Virus record (IMG/VR): IMGVR_UViG_3300049847_000213
Coordinates: 1 to 42,070 of that record
From: a virus
Strand: one strand, 5' to 3'
Length of the DNA stretch: 42,070 bases
In this document: positions 31,038 through 40,608 of the stretch, in pieces
Layout of the letters: every line of letters starts with the position of its first letter
Position numbering within the stretch: position 1 is the stretch's first letter
Notes under the pieces: generated by a model
The model's input: only the letters and a program-made list of their open reading frames with translations
The model's database searches: none
What the model was told of the DNA's origin: nothing
Made by a program: the position numbers and the translations under genes

Positions 31038-31532
31038 ATGTATAACGATCCAATAATAGAAAAATATATAGAATTAATTAAAGAGAAAGCGGGAGTATTC
31101 AAGGTTTACTATCAAGGTGAGCCTACTCGAATCCCGACTGTGAATCTCCCTTGTTTAATTATTTCTAAAACGGGAACGACTGCAGGCGTGCATACAAACT
31201 CGGAGGATCAGCATTTGGTTTCACTTTCTCTCACGGTTGTCACGGATATTCGGCAGGAGTTATCCACAAGCGAAAATGACGAGACTGTCATCGCGGGCAT
31301 TGCAAGACTCTATCAAATTATGGAGGGACGAAATGCGGACTACACACTCAAGCCTGACAGTATTCTTGATATTTTAAGGTCAAATATAGCTATTGCGGGC
31401 GGAAATCTACGGACCCAACTCGGGGACTCTATCGCCATTGACTATGGGGAAACATTGCAGAATCGGGAACCTGCGGAGTGGCGTATCCAAGCGAAGATAA
31501 ACCTTGTAGCATTCTTTGACCAAGTGCGATAG
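31038..31532 (+). CDS. Tail terminator / tail completion protein, 164 aa
   Basis: Mixed alpha/beta protein with PCLIISKTGTTAGVHTNSED, a strand-rich core (HLVSLSLTVVTDIRQEL) and a helix with ARLYQIMEG. Position between the gpG-like and tail tube genes and the length match tail terminators such as lambda gpU-like proteins. The assignment rests mostly on context. Confidence 0.6.
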   Translation: MYNDPIIEKYIELIKEKAGVFKVYYQGEPTRIPTVNLPCLIISKTGTTAGVHTNSEDQHLVSLSLTVVTDIRQELSTSENDETVIAGIARLYQIMEGRNADYTLKPDSILDILRSNIAIAGGNLRTQLGDSIAIDYGETLQNREPAEWRIQAKINLVAFFDQVR

Positions 31533-31543
31533 AATATTACTAT

Positions 31544-31720
31544 ATGAAAGTAACAAGCAAAAAAGAAATATTTTTCAACAAACTCAATTGGGGAATTATG
31601 AAAGGCGAAGTTAAAGAATTGCCTGCAGACAAAGATGCGCAAGCAATAATTTTGGCTCACCCTAGCATCTCTCTTGCTGATAAAACTGCGGGACACTCTA
31701 CTGCAGAAAAAAATAAATAA
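31544..31720 (+). CDS. Small unknown tail-module protein, 58 aa
   Basis: A short frame starting at 31544, MKVTSKKEIFFNKLNWGIMK, with a beta-hairpin-like start and a polar tail. It lies between tail terminator and tail tube with tight spacing. Such small genes are common there; function unknown. Confidence 0.5.
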   Translation: MKVTSKKEIFFNKLNWGIMKGEVKELPADKDAQAIILAHPSISLADKTAGHSTAEKNK

Positions 31721-31745
31721 TTTTATAAATTAATTTTTTAATAAA

Positions 31746-32750
31746 ATGGCTAAAACATCAGGTACAGAAGTAAACATAGGAATAGGAATCGAAAGTCTTG
31801 CGGCTCCGGGTACTGCGGTTGCGGAGGCGTATTTCATTCCATGGTCAGAATTCTCACTGCAATCTGTCGCGGAAAAAGATACATTCAAATCATCTCGAGG
31901 TCTTAGAAATGAGGTATCGAATAGTATGATCAAGCGTAAATACTCAAAAGGATCTATCGGCTTTGTGCCGAATGTGGAGGTGATGCCTTTCTTGCTTTCT
32001 CTCGCTCTTGGATCTGTTTCGTCATCATCTGTTTCTGACTCTGCATACACTCACACTTTCGCTGTTCAAAATACGAACGTTAGTGTAAGGACTGCAACTA
32101 TCACAGTCGAGCAAGGTGGAGTGGAAACAGCACAGTATACAAACTGCGTATGTAACTCTCTCAATCTTGAAGTTTCTGACAGCTATGCGAAAGTGGTCGC
32201 TGAATTTATCGGAAAGTTTGGAACAACTGACACCATCTCTGAATCTTTTTCTAAAGAGACAGAATTCGCCTACCACCAAATGACAGCGAAGTTCGGTACA
32301 TCATTCTCAAACGCTGCAGGAAACTCTGCGACTCCTCTCAAATCTTTTTCTCTAAATATCAACAACAACATTCTTGAGGACGAGGCGTTTCTCTCAGGTT
32401 CAAATGGAGTGGTTACAGGCGGTCTTATTCCGGGCAGACTTTCAATCTCTGGATCTTACTCTCTACACTTTGCGGACACTACAGAGCTTGCAAAATATCG
32501 AGCGAACACAAAAAATGCTCTTATTGTTACATTCACAGGAGAGCTTATCGGAGCGTCATCTCTCGAGCTTATAACATTCAAACTCGGAAAACTTATACTT
32601 ACTGCACCGCCTCTTGAATACAACATCGATGGTCTTACAGTGCTTAATCAGGAGTTTACAGTCGAGTGGGATACTACCGACTATGAAATCTCAGCTATCG
32701 TGGTAAACGATCAAGCTAACGGTTCAGGTACTAGATACAACCCTGCTTAG
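31746..32750 (+). CDS. Major tail tube protein, 334 aa
   Basis: The start GTEVNIGIGIESLAAPGTAV, then YFIPWSEFSLQSVAEKD and KRKYSKGSIGFVPNVEVMPF, fits phage tail tube proteins of about this size. The C-terminal half has EFTVEWDTTDYEISAIVVND and GGLIPGRLSISGSYSLHFAD, giving a two-domain beta fold. It polymerises around the tape measure. It directly precedes the frameshifted chaperones, the usual siphovirus order. Confidence 0.82.
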   Translation: MAKTSGTEVNIGIGIESLAAPGTAVAEAYFIPWSEFSLQSVAEKDTFKSSRGLRNEVSNSMIKRKYSKGSIGFVPNVEVMPFLLSLALGSVSSSSVSDSAYTHTFAVQNTNVSVRTATITVEQGGVETAQYTNCVCNSLNLEVSDSYAKVVAEFIGKFGTTDTISESFSKETEFAYHQMTAKFGTSFSNAAGNSATPLKSFSLNINNNILEDEAFLSGSNGVVTGGLIPGRLSISGSYSLHFADTTELAKYRANTKNALIVTFTGELIGASSLELITFKLGKLILTAPPLEYNIDGLTVLNQEFTVEWDTTDYEISAIVVNDQANGSGTRYNPA

Positions 32751-32787
32751 GATTCAAATTAAAAAGTTATAAATAATAAAAAGTTAT

Positions 32788-33081
32788 ATGGAAAATAAAA
32801 CAAGAGAAACAAAAGAAATCACAACAACGGGAGGACACAAGGTCACCCTGCTTACTTACATCACTGGGCGTGAGGCGAGAGAAATCAACTCGTCACGCGA
32901 GGACGCTGATGCATCTTTTACAAAACCTACCGATGTCGCTTTCGGCATCGTTATTAAATCGCTTGATGATTCCTCTGAAGACATTGTCAATCGAGTACTC
33001 GATCTTAAATTAGAGGACTTCACTGACGTGAGCAATGCGCTTGCGGAGGTTATGGACCCAAAAAAAAAATCAGGGATATAG
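32788..33081 (+). CDS. Tail assembly chaperone (lambda gpG-like)
   Basis: A 97-residue protein following the tail tube gene and preceding the tape measure. It has a beta-rich start (TKEITTTGGHKVTLLTYITG), a helical end and a run PKKK encoded by an A-tract. The frame stops a few codons after that tract. In this family the short form coats the tape measure; a longer form arises by frameshift at the A-tract. Confidence 0.75.
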   Translation: MENKTRETKEITTTGGHKVTLLTYITGREAREINSSREDADASFTKPTDVAFGIVIKSLDDSSEDIVNRVLDLKLEDFTDVSNALAEVMDPKKKSGI

Positions 33082-33254
33082 CCGCAAGCTATATGTCGGG
33101 GATGATAAAGGGGGACATGGTCATCGCTTGCCTTTGCGAAAAGATGGGGTGGGATTATTACACCTATTTGGATCAACCTGTTTGGTTTGTTGAGCTTTTA
33201 ATCCAAAAGCTAGAAATTGACAATAAAAAACAGGCGCAGGCGAATAGAAAATAA
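32788..33254 (+). CDS. Frameshifted tail assembly chaperone (lambda gpGT-like)
   Basis: A -1 slip on the A-run at 33060-33069 leads from the short chaperone into a second frame ending with the stop at 33252-33254. That frame continues RDIAASYMSGMIKGDMVIA and ends in a charged tail before the tape measure gene. The fused product is about 155 residues. The frame has no start codon with a suitable leader of its own, and the spacing is that of the G/GT pair of long-tailed phages. Confidence 0.8.
33060..33069 (+). other. Programmed -1 frameshift site (10-A slippery run)
   Basis: Ten As directly after a proline codon, read AAA-AAA-AAA in the zero frame. A slip by -1 joins the chaperone to the downstream frame whose first codon past the run is ATC at 33069. 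Position and direction match the known tail-chaperone frameshift. Confidence 0.8.
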
Positions 33255-33268
33255 TTTAAATAAATATC

Positions 33269-35194
33269 ATGTTCGGATCAGACCAAGCTCTCACAATAGT
33301 AATTAAGGCAGTAGACAATGCGAGCGCTGTTATAAAGCGGGTCAGTGATTCTGTTGCAAGTGCTACGTTTGATTTTGAAAAAGCAACGGTCGCCTCTCAA
33401 AAGTTTGCGGTGGGTCTTGGTGCTGTCGCTACGGGTGTTGGAGCGTTTCTTTATCAAGGTATTCAGGTTGCTGCGAATCTTGAAACTCAAAGACAGGGTT
33501 TTATTACATTGCTCGGGTCCACTGAAAAGGCGGACGCAGCTCTCAAAAAAATAAAACAGGATGCTGCTACTACTCCTTTCGAATTGCCGGGACTTATTTC
33601 TGCGAACCAGTTACTTACATCGGTTACTAAAGACGCGGATCGCTCTGAGCGATTCCTTTTGAATATTGGTAAAGCGTTGGCGGCGATGGGTAAGGGACAA
33701 CCTGAGCTTGATCGTATTATCGTTAACCTACAGCAAATCGGTGCGGTGGGTAAGGCATCAATGCTCGACTTGAAACAGTTTGCCTTTGCGGGTATCCCTA
33801 TTTTCGATATGCTTAAAAAGTCTATGGCGGACACGGGAGGCGTGATCGTAGACAACTCTAAAAAAATAAATAAAAACAGCGATGATCTTTCAAAGCTTCA
33901 GGAGCAATTAAAAGTCGCAACTCTACGACAAAAAGAATTCACTGACAAAACTTCTAAATCCACAAAAGTCGCACAAGGTTTTAAAATCGACAATCTAAAA
34001 AAACAAATTGCGGACGTCACTGGCTCTCTTGGAAAATTAAATAGTGCCAATGGTATGGTCATTAAAAGCGAGGGCGATCTGCAGGCAAAGATTGAGGACG
34101 GTCTTATTACTTTCGAGATGCTCGAGGATCTTTTCAATAAAGCGGGAGAGGGTTCGGGTCAGTTTGCTCGTGCCTTTATCGATCAGGCGGGAACATTCAA
34201 TCAGCTCTTTTCTAACATGAAAGATACGATAAATATCTTTATGGCGGACTTCGTAAAATCTACGGGGGTATTCGATTATGTAAAATCAAAGCTCGGGGAA
34301 TTCGTGGAATTCATGAATAAAAATAAGGACGGCATCATCGCTTTCTTTAATGCTTTAGGCTCTAAGGAGAATCAGACAGCTCTGATAATGGTGGCGGGTG
34401 CTATCGCGGGCGCTCTTGTGCCTGCGTTTATTGCTCTTGGCATTGCGATAGGTGGCGCATTGATGCCATTGCTACCATTTATGGTCGGCGGGGCTGTCAT
34501 CGCGGGAATATTGGCAGTCACGGGGGGTGTGCAGGGTCTTTTGGATATCATTGATGAAAAGACGGGCTTGATTACCCTATTTCAGTGGGCTTGGGATCAA
34601 GTTAGTACAACTTTCACCGAGACTCTTTTACCTGCACTTCAGCAACTTTGGGACGCTTTAAAACCGCTTGAGCCATTGCTCGGGGTAATCGGAAAAATAA
34701 TCGGTGGTGTCCTTTTGGTTGCTATCTACGGTGTTGTTATGGCAATCACTGGGTGGGTTCAAATACTCACAGCTATCATCGCTTTAGGTACTGAATTCTA
34801 CGCCACCATTACGGAGATGTTTGTTAAACCGATCGAGGCTTTTATCGGTGTGGTGAAGACTGCCGTTGAGTGGGTTTCTAGGCTAATTGAGAAAATGGAT
34901 ATTGTTGGAATGGGTAAATCTGTCACAAAAAAAATCGGTAATATGTTAGGGTTCGAGCACGGGGGAACGGTGCCGGGCGCTGTCGGTCAGGCGGTCCCTA
35001 TTATTGCTCACGGTCAGGAGCGTATCATCCCTGCAGGGCAAGCGAGCAAAGGAGATGGTGGAGGTGGCATGAGCTTTAGTATTGTCATAAATAATCCCGT
35101 TGTAAGGAGTCAGAGCGATCTAAACGATATGCGATCTCAAATGAATGATGTTATGCGGGATCTTATCAGAGTGCATAAACTTCAAACAATCTAA
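33269..35194 (+). CDS. Tape measure protein, 641 aa
   Basis: The N-terminal segment ALTIVIKAVDNASAVIKRVS and TPFELPGLISANQLLTSVTK are typical of tape measures. A long helical middle includes coiled-coil-like stretches (residues 190-250), and hydrophobic helices appear at about 370-430 and 480-520. The protein sets tail length and is ejected with DNA. At about 0.15 nm per residue it would specify a tail of roughly 95 nm (a rule-of-thumb estimate). Its stop overlaps the next start (TAATG). Confidence 0.88.
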   Translation: MFGSDQALTIVIKAVDNASAVIKRVSDSVASATFDFEKATVASQKFAVGLGAVATGVGAFLYQGIQVAANLETQRQGFITLLGSTEKADAALKKIKQDAATTPFELPGLISANQLLTSVTKDADRSERFLLNIGKALAAMGKGQPELDRIIVNLQQIGAVGKASMLDLKQFAFAGIPIFDMLKKSMADTGGVIVDNSKKINKNSDDLSKLQEQLKVATLRQKEFTDKTSKSTKVAQGFKIDNLKKQIADVTGSLGKLNSANGMVIKSEGDLQAKIEDGLITFEMLEDLFNKAGEGSGQFARAFIDQAGTFNQLFSNMKDTINIFMADFVKSTGVFDYVKSKLGEFVEFMNKNKDGIIAFFNALGSKENQTALIMVAGAIAGALVPAFIALGIAIGGALMPLLPFMVGGAVIAGILAVTGGVQGLLDIIDEKTGLITLFQWAWDQVSTTFTETLLPALQQLWDALKPLEPLLGVIGKIIGGVLLVAIYGVVMAITGWVQILTAIIALGTEFYATITEMFVKPIEAFIGVVKTAVEWVSRLIEKMDIVGMGKSVTKKIGNMLGFEHGGTVPGAVGQAVPIIAHGQERIIPAGQASKGDGGGGMSFSIVINNPVVRSQSDLNDMRSQMNDVMRDLIRVHKLQTI

Positions 35195-36666
35195 TGGCTA
35201 AGACTCTCACATTGGCGGGGGTCAACTTCCTGCCACAATTAAAAACTGCATCGGCTCACATTCGAGAAATCATACAGAATAAATCTAATGTGATGAATTG
35301 CGAAATTGTCGCAAAGTCGGGGCAGAGTAAACCGCAGGAGGGATCTGAGATTGTCTACAAAGACGGCTCTCGGTTTCTTTTTGGTGGGTTTGTTTCAATG
35401 ATAAAGCCGAGAGAAATCGGCGAGGGTTCTATGTTTATTTTTGATGTTGAGGCATCTGACTACAGTTATATTTTTGGATCTAAAATTGCCCGCCGTGCCT
35501 ACACAAATAAAACTTTAAATTATATTGTTTTGGATTTGATGAGCGAGTATGTCGATGCATCGTACGGTTTTGATGTTACGAATGTGGCAACTGGTCCGAC
35601 TATTGATGCTATAACTTTTGACCATATCTCGGTGCGAAAATGTTTTGAAAAATTGCAAAAGCTCACGGGCTATGTCTGGTATGTTGATTATGAAAAAAAG
35701 CTATTTTTTACAGCTCAGTCTGCAGACCCTGCACCTGAGCAATTAACCGATTCAACCGCAAACATGATGGATATTGCGATCACTTACGATACTTCACAGT
35801 GTCGAAATAGCGTGATCGTTATCGGCTCTGAGGATGGAGAGCAGTCGGCAGCATACAACGAGGAGACCTTTGTTGGTGATGGTGAAACGCGCGCATGGGA
35901 GCTTGAGGACAAGCCTTCTGAAATTATTTTTATGAAAATTGACGGCGTGGTTCAGCAATATTCCCTCGATGTAAACGAACGCGACACGGATACTTTTGTC
36001 TACTCTTTTGAGGGCGCGTCTTTTCGTTTGACTGACGCACAGACAACCCCTACGGGAGCGAACACGATTGTGGTGCGCTACTATCCTCGAATACCTATAA
36101 TCGTTCAGAAAAAAGACAGTGCGAGCATAGCCTTTTTTGCTGCTCTCGATGGTGGTGATGGTGTTATGGAATACACGGTTAAAGAAACATCTATCACTTC
36201 AAAGGCTACAGCAATCGATCGCGCACTTCAGGAGCTTGATGAGTTTTCTATGCCTTTGGTAAACGGACAGTTTACAACACGCACAGGGCTTTTGTCGGGC
36301 GGTTCTGTTTTCTCTCCGGGACAGGTTCTCACAGTGAATCTGCCTACTCACGGAATCTCTAGCGACTCCGCTTTTCTCATTCAAGAGGTGAATATTGACA
36401 TCGCAGAGGACGGCACAAATACAGAATATATTTATACCGTTCGTTTTGGTGGCAAGCTCGTGGGTGTTCAGGAGTTTCTCGAGTCGCTCGTGCCTGATGG
36501 TGGAGAGGTTTCGAATCAGGATAGAATATTAACGATCGAGCAATTAACTGACGTCGAGGAAATGGAGGACGAGGCACCAGTGCATACAATTTTCACTCCC
36601 CCATTTAAATACGGACCTAGCGGTTCGCCAGTCGGTAGGTGGGGGTTGTCGGAGTGGTTTTCTTAA
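35194..36666 (+). CDS. Tail hub / baseplate protein, 490 aa
   Basis: It follows the tape measure by overlap. Features include DGSRFLFGGFVSMIKPREIG, then FDHISVRKCFEKLQKLTGYV and WYVDYEKKLFFTA, and a late segment GQFTTRTGLLSGGSVFSPGQ. The pattern corresponds to hub proteins with a gp27-like beta-domain ring found after the tape measure in siphoviruses. It would join the tube tip to fibres. Confidence 0.7.
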   Translation: MAKTLTLAGVNFLPQLKTASAHIREIIQNKSNVMNCEIVAKSGQSKPQEGSEIVYKDGSRFLFGGFVSMIKPREIGEGSMFIFDVEASDYSYIFGSKIARRAYTNKTLNYIVLDLMSEYVDASYGFDVTNVATGPTIDAITFDHISVRKCFEKLQKLTGYVWYVDYEKKLFFTAQSADPAPEQLTDSTANMMDIAITYDTSQCRNSVIVIGSEDGEQSAAYNEETFVGDGETRAWELEDKPSEIIFMKIDGVVQQYSLDVNERDTDTFVYSFEGASFRLTDAQTTPTGANTIVVRYYPRIPIIVQKKDSASIAFFAALDGGDGVMEYTVKETSITSKATAIDRALQELDEFSMPLVNGQFTTRTGLLSGGSVFSPGQVLTVNLPTHGISSDSAFLIQEVNIDIAEDGTNTEYIYTVRFGGKLVGVQEFLESLVPDGGEVSNQDRILTIEQLTDVEEMEDEAPVHTIFTPPFKYGPSGSPVGRWGLSEWFS

Positions 36667-36686
36667 TAAAATAATTTTTAAATAAC

Positions 36687-37271
36687 ATGAGTGATGCAGT
36701 AATAAAAAAATTGACAGACGGTGAGGGTGTGGAGGGTATTCTCACTTTCACAAATTATGAATTAGACCCGAAGTGCGCACGAGCTGTACAGCTTGATGCT
36801 ATTTTAAGAAATGCGGTAAATATTCCTAAATTAATTTTTGATGAAATGATCGCAGAGCTTAGATCGCTTTGTCGTGTTCGTGTTTTTCATACAAAAAACA
36901 GAGTACTGCTCGCTGCTCGTTCTATGCAGGCGGGACGCCTTGTCGGGGTAACTACTTATTCAGGTGAAGTAAATTATGGATGTCTTGGCACAGGATCTAC
37001 TGCAGTCGATGATGCCGATGTGGATCTCGATACTGAAGTAAAAAGAAAGCTCTACGCATCTCGGACTCAAACCGACGACTCAGTGTCGCTTGATTTTTAT
37101 TATTCTAAATCTGACACGAACGGAACCTATGAAGAGTTCGGACTTGTTATCGATGGGACTGCGACTGTGGATACTGGACTTTTATTTAACCGTGCGCTCA
37201 CTGGCGGTTGGGTAAAAACATCACTCGAGGCGATGACTGTTTCTATACAAATAAATGTAAACGCAGTATAA
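36687..37271 (+). CDS. Tail-tip structural protein, 194 aa
   Basis: The helical N-terminal part is followed by a strand-rich C-terminal half (YGCLGTGSTAVDDADVDLDT, then EEFGLVIDGTATVDTGLLFN). The GTGSTAVDDADVDLDTE stretch is a familiar element of phage tail proteins of unknown role. It lies between hub and glycine-rich fibre. Confidence 0.6.
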   Translation: MSDAVIKKLTDGEGVEGILTFTNYELDPKCARAVQLDAILRNAVNIPKLIFDEMIAELRSLCRVRVFHTKNRVLLAARSMQAGRLVGVTTYSGEVNYGCLGTGSTAVDDADVDLDTEVKRKLYASRTQTDDSVSLDFYYSKSDTNGTYEEFGLVIDGTATVDTGLLFNRALTGGWVKTSLEAMTVSIQINVNAV

Positions 37272-37283
37272 TATTTTATAATT

Positions 37284-38570
37284 ATGATAAAAGATGCACA
37301 GGATATTCTAGCCACCGATTTTATTAAAACCGTAGTAGCGGGAGAAGCACTGACGGCGAATGATGCATGTTATATCGATGCATCTGATGGCAAGGCGTAC
37401 AAGACTGATTCTGATGTATCTACAAAGGTTGGTTTCGTAGGTTTTGCACAGGAGAATGCATCCTCAGGAGCAAATGTTAATTTAATCCATTCGGGACAAA
37501 TGACGGGATTGTCTGGTATGACAATTGGTGCGATTTATTATTTGAGCGGTACTGCAGGAGCGATCACATCCACAGCACCATCGAACGCTATTCGAGTCGG
37601 TGTCGCACTTTCCGCTAGTGTATTAAAAATTGATAAAAATAATCGTATCTTTTCAACTTTTGGTGGTGACGGATCTGATGGCGCACTCGTTATAACTTCA
37701 GGTACTACAACAATTAACCTTGCGGGGGCACAGGTGGTAACAAAAAACTACTCATCTATTTCTATCACTGGGTCGGGTAAATTAGCATTTTCAAATCCAC
37801 ATGCTAACGGTACCGTTATTGTTTTAAAATGTTCAGGCGATGTGACTTTGACATCATCGGCATCGCCAAATATTGATGCAAGTAATTGTGGTGCAGATGG
37901 TAGTGCGGGTGGTACTCGTTCATCAACGGGTGGATCTACTGATTCATCCGATGCTAGTGATGGTACTTCGTTTACAGGACTCACAACGGATGGAGGGCAT
38001 TCAACTGCTACGGGTACAGGGCACGAGGGAGGTGTTGCTGCGGTCTATGCTTATTTATCGGCACTTGATTCTAATTATCTTTTATTTCAAAAATACACAA
38101 AAGTAAAAGTCGGAGGTGGTGGATCGGGAGGACGAGGTACATATTCATCGGGTGGGTCGGGTTCTGTAATCGGAGGGACAGGAGGTAAGGGAGGAGGTGC
38201 TTTGATTATTGAGGTTGCAGGATTTATAAATATGACCGCTACCAACTCAATTTCTGTAGGTGGTAGTGTTGGTGCAGTCGGCTCGATTACTGGTTCACCG
38301 AGTGCGTATTGTGCAGGAGGTGGAGGTGGTGGCGCAGGGGGTACTTTATATTTAATTTACAACTATCTCACATCAATTTCAGGTGGTATTACGGTTACAG
38401 GTGGAGCGGGTGGAGCGAGTGTTGGTACCGCTATAACAGGGCGAGGAGGAAATGGAGGAGGGGCTATTGCTGCAGGTAGTGGTGGTTCTGATGGACAAAC
38501 AGTAAACGCCGTTGGAGGATCTGGTGCCGATGGTAATTCACTTGTCATTAAAAATACAAACTTCTTTTAA
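37284..38570 (+). CDS. Glycine-rich tail fibre, 428 aa
   Basis: Residues 1-110 resemble a DUF2190-like module (VAGEALTANDACYIDASDGK, GFVGFAQENASSGANV). The remainder is dominated by glycine-rich sequence (GGGGSGGRGTYSSGGSGSVI, GGGGGGAGGTLYL). Such regions pack as polyglycine-type helices in fibre tips and can bind host receptors. It is probably the second receptor-binding protein, at the tail tip, besides the giant fibre at 24762. Confidence 0.7.
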   Translation: MIKDAQDILATDFIKTVVAGEALTANDACYIDASDGKAYKTDSDVSTKVGFVGFAQENASSGANVNLIHSGQMTGLSGMTIGAIYYLSGTAGAITSTAPSNAIRVGVALSASVLKIDKNNRIFSTFGGDGSDGALVITSGTTTINLAGAQVVTKNYSSISITGSGKLAFSNPHANGTVIVLKCSGDVTLTSSASPNIDASNCGADGSAGGTRSSTGGSTDSSDASDGTSFTGLTTDGGHSTATGTGHEGGVAAVYAYLSALDSNYLLFQKYTKVKVGGGGSGGRGTYSSGGSGSVIGGTGGKGGGALIIEVAGFINMTATNSISVGGSVGAVGSITGSPSAYCAGGGGGGAGGTLYLIYNYLTSISGGITVTGGAGGASVGTAITGRGGNGGGAIAAGSGGSDGQTVNAVGGSGADGNSLVIKNTNFF

Positions 38571-38574
38571 TTTT

Positions 38575-39027
38575 ATGGACAAACACCTAGACATAATTCC
38601 GTACTCATTTAGCACGATTGGGAGCGTTTGCTCTAACATAATTTATAAATGCATGGCTGCTATCATTTATGTTTTTTATAGCTTTTTTTTCGACCCAACA
38701 CAGGAGAAAGCACTCATCGCTATTGCAGTTTTAATTATATTCGATTTTATCACTGGCTTTTGGTCCGCAAAAGTTTCGGGCGAGGAAATTAAATCGGGCA
38801 AGGTTTTTCGCTCTGCCACAAAATCAGTAATTTATTTTCTATTCATTTCTGCGGCGCATATTGCGGGCGTGGCTTTCCCTTTTATAAAAGATATCTCAGG
38901 CTCTACGGTCATAGCTTTTCTCGCACTCACCGAGCTTATTTCTATCATGGAAAATATCGGCAAAATGGGCTTTGCAATTCCTAAAAAAATGCTTAATAAA
39001 TTACAAGATATTCGCGATGATAAATAA
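38575..39027 (+). CDS. Phage holin (toxin-secretion/lysis holin family), 150 aa
   Basis: Three to four hydrophobic segments, with the family pattern DFITGFWSAKVSGEEIKSGK and LTELISIMENIGKMGFAIPK. The ATG at 38575 follows TTTT and is preferred over an in-frame candidate inside the fibre gene. Holins of this kind form membrane holes that release the endolysin, encoded in the next gene, which overlaps by 11 bases. Confidence 0.82.
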   Translation: MDKHLDIIPYSFSTIGSVCSNIIYKCMAAIIYVFYSFFFDPTQEKALIAIAVLIIFDFITGFWSAKVSGEEIKSGKVFRSATKSVIYFLFISAAHIAGVAFPFIKDISGSTVIAFLALTELISIMENIGKMGFAIPKKMLNKLQDIRDDK

Positions 39028-40474
39028 CCTTTTAAATAAATTGTTTGGTATCGAACCGTTGCGAGGAACGGGAGCTTTTGCGAATCCTTTTGATTACCGA
39101 GACATCACACTCGCCTCTTTGGGTGGTCCTACTTCAGCACCTGATTCGTTTAAAGAATCGGAGATGTATTTGAAAGCTCTTGAGGTCCTCGATCAGATGC
39201 AGGTCGGGGCTTGCGTGCCTCATGCGATCGCCGAGCTTTTGATGCTTTATATTTTTAAGGTGACGGGTAAAATCGTACAACTCTCTCCTCGATTCGTTTA
39301 TAAGCTCTGCAAAATGCTCGATGGGATTCCTGATATGTCCGGGACCTTTCCTCGAGTGGGCGCTTTGGTCTTTGTAAAAATCGGATGTGCGGTCATTGAA
39401 TTAATTAAAAATGACACTTCCCTTTCTGAAAAACTTTATATTGATTTTGAAATTACCGACGAGATGCTTGATAGCGCTCATCAGCATAAAATGCCGGGCT
39501 TTGCCGTTGTGTACGCTGAAATCGAATCTATCAAATTAGCAATCTCTCAGAACGGTGCGGTCACGGGATCTACTCAGTGTGGTGACTGGACTGCTCTGCC
39601 TGTTAGACCTATGCCATCGAGGGGCTTTCACTACACACTCTGGTACGGCTATGAAAAACTTTCAAACGGAGATTATAAAATCTTTTTCAAAAACTCATGG
39701 GGCAAGGGTTGGCTCGCTAAATTAAAAAAATGGCTCTTTGGGGGCTATGGATATTTTCTCTGGTCGGAGTACAAGGACTACGTTCGTGATATAATTGTTT
39801 TCACAGAGATACCTAAAACATTTTTGGATATAATAAAAATTATGCCATACAGATTTTCAAAAGAATTAAAATTAGGCGACACTCATCCTGATGTCAAAGA
39901 GCTTCAGAAAATGCTTAATGCATCACCTGACACTATGATCGTTCTCGAGGGTGCAGGATCTCCGGGCGAGGAGACAAGCTACTTCGGTATGAAAACTCGG
40001 GACGCTCTCATCAAGTGGCAGGTCAAAAAAGGCATCAGTCCACAATCGGGTTATTTTGGTCCGATCTCTATCCGAAAAGCTAACGAGCGCATCGGTACTT
40101 CAGGCAGTAAGATTCGACTTTGGGCTTTGGCTATTCAGTCACACGAGGGCTACTATGCGGGGTCACGGTCATTCAGAAATAAGAATCCGGGTAACATTCG
40201 CTACTCTGGTCTTTTCACAAGTTTGGCGATCGGAAAGGACTCATCGGGCTTTTGCGTGTTCGAGACCTACGAGAAAGGGCTTGACGCTCTTGAAATCTTG
40301 CTCACACGGGCGTGTTCGGGGCTTAGTTCGGTATATTCACCTAATGACACCCTACTATCGTTCTACGAGAAGTATGCGCCGTCTAGCGATGGTAATCATC
40401 CGCTTTCTTATGCGACTGCGGTGGCAAACAAGATCGGCGTGCCTATCGGGACCAAAATCAAGGAGCTATTGTAA
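39017..40474 (+). CDS. Three-domain endolysin: papain-like peptidase, peptidoglycan-binding, lysozyme-like
   Basis: The start at 39017 overlaps the holin stop. Residues 20-270 show a papain-like (C1A) cysteine peptidase: Q60 and C66 (LDQMQVGACVPHA, with the papain Q-to-C spacing of six), H205 (GFHYTLWYGY) and N226 (KIFFKNSWGKGW). Residues 286-357 match a PG_binding_1 domain (LGDTHPDVKELQKML, YFGMKTRDALIKWQ). Residues 366-485 read as a lysozyme/transglycosylase-like domain with E377 (SHEGYY) and KNPGNIRYSG. Joining a protease to a wall-binding and a muramidase-like domain is unusual. The peptidase could cut cross-bridge peptides or a surface protein layer. Confidence 0.82.
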   Translation: MINNLLNKLFGIEPLRGTGAFANPFDYRDITLASLGGPTSAPDSFKESEMYLKALEVLDQMQVGACVPHAIAELLMLYIFKVTGKIVQLSPRFVYKLCKMLDGIPDMSGTFPRVGALVFVKIGCAVIELIKNDTSLSEKLYIDFEITDEMLDSAHQHKMPGFAVVYAEIESIKLAISQNGAVTGSTQCGDWTALPVRPMPSRGFHYTLWYGYEKLSNGDYKIFFKNSWGKGWLAKLKKWLFGGYGYFLWSEYKDYVRDIIVFTEIPKTFLDIIKIMPYRFSKELKLGDTHPDVKELQKMLNASPDTMIVLEGAGSPGEETSYFGMKTRDALIKWQVKKGISPQSGYFGPISIRKANERIGTSGSKIRLWALAIQSHEGYYAGSRSFRNKNPGNIRYSGLFTSLAIGKDSSGFCVFETYEKGLDALEILLTRACSGLSSVYSPNDTLLSFYEKYAPSSDGNHPLSYATAVANKIGVPIGTKIKELL

Positions 40475-40580
40475 CATCACACAACTTGTGATAGACTTGT
40501 CAATAAGGAAACGGAGATTTAGATTCTGAAGTTTCCACATGTCTTACAAAAGACCGTCAAATCATATATGACTTTCAAAG

Positions 40581-40608
40581 GCTCTCGCTTAAAAGGTGGG
40601 GGCTTTTT
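40581..40608 (+). terminator. Rho-independent terminator after the lysis genes
   Basis: A 10-bp stem with several G-U pairs (40581-40590 with 40594-40603), a three-base A loop and a five-T tail. It ends the late operon. Confidence 0.7.

Noticed and set aside
31260-31268. Perfect DnaA box TTATCCACA.
   Set aside because: It lies inside the tail terminator gene (codons for Leu-Ser-Thr), with no promoter or companion elements, so chance is likely.
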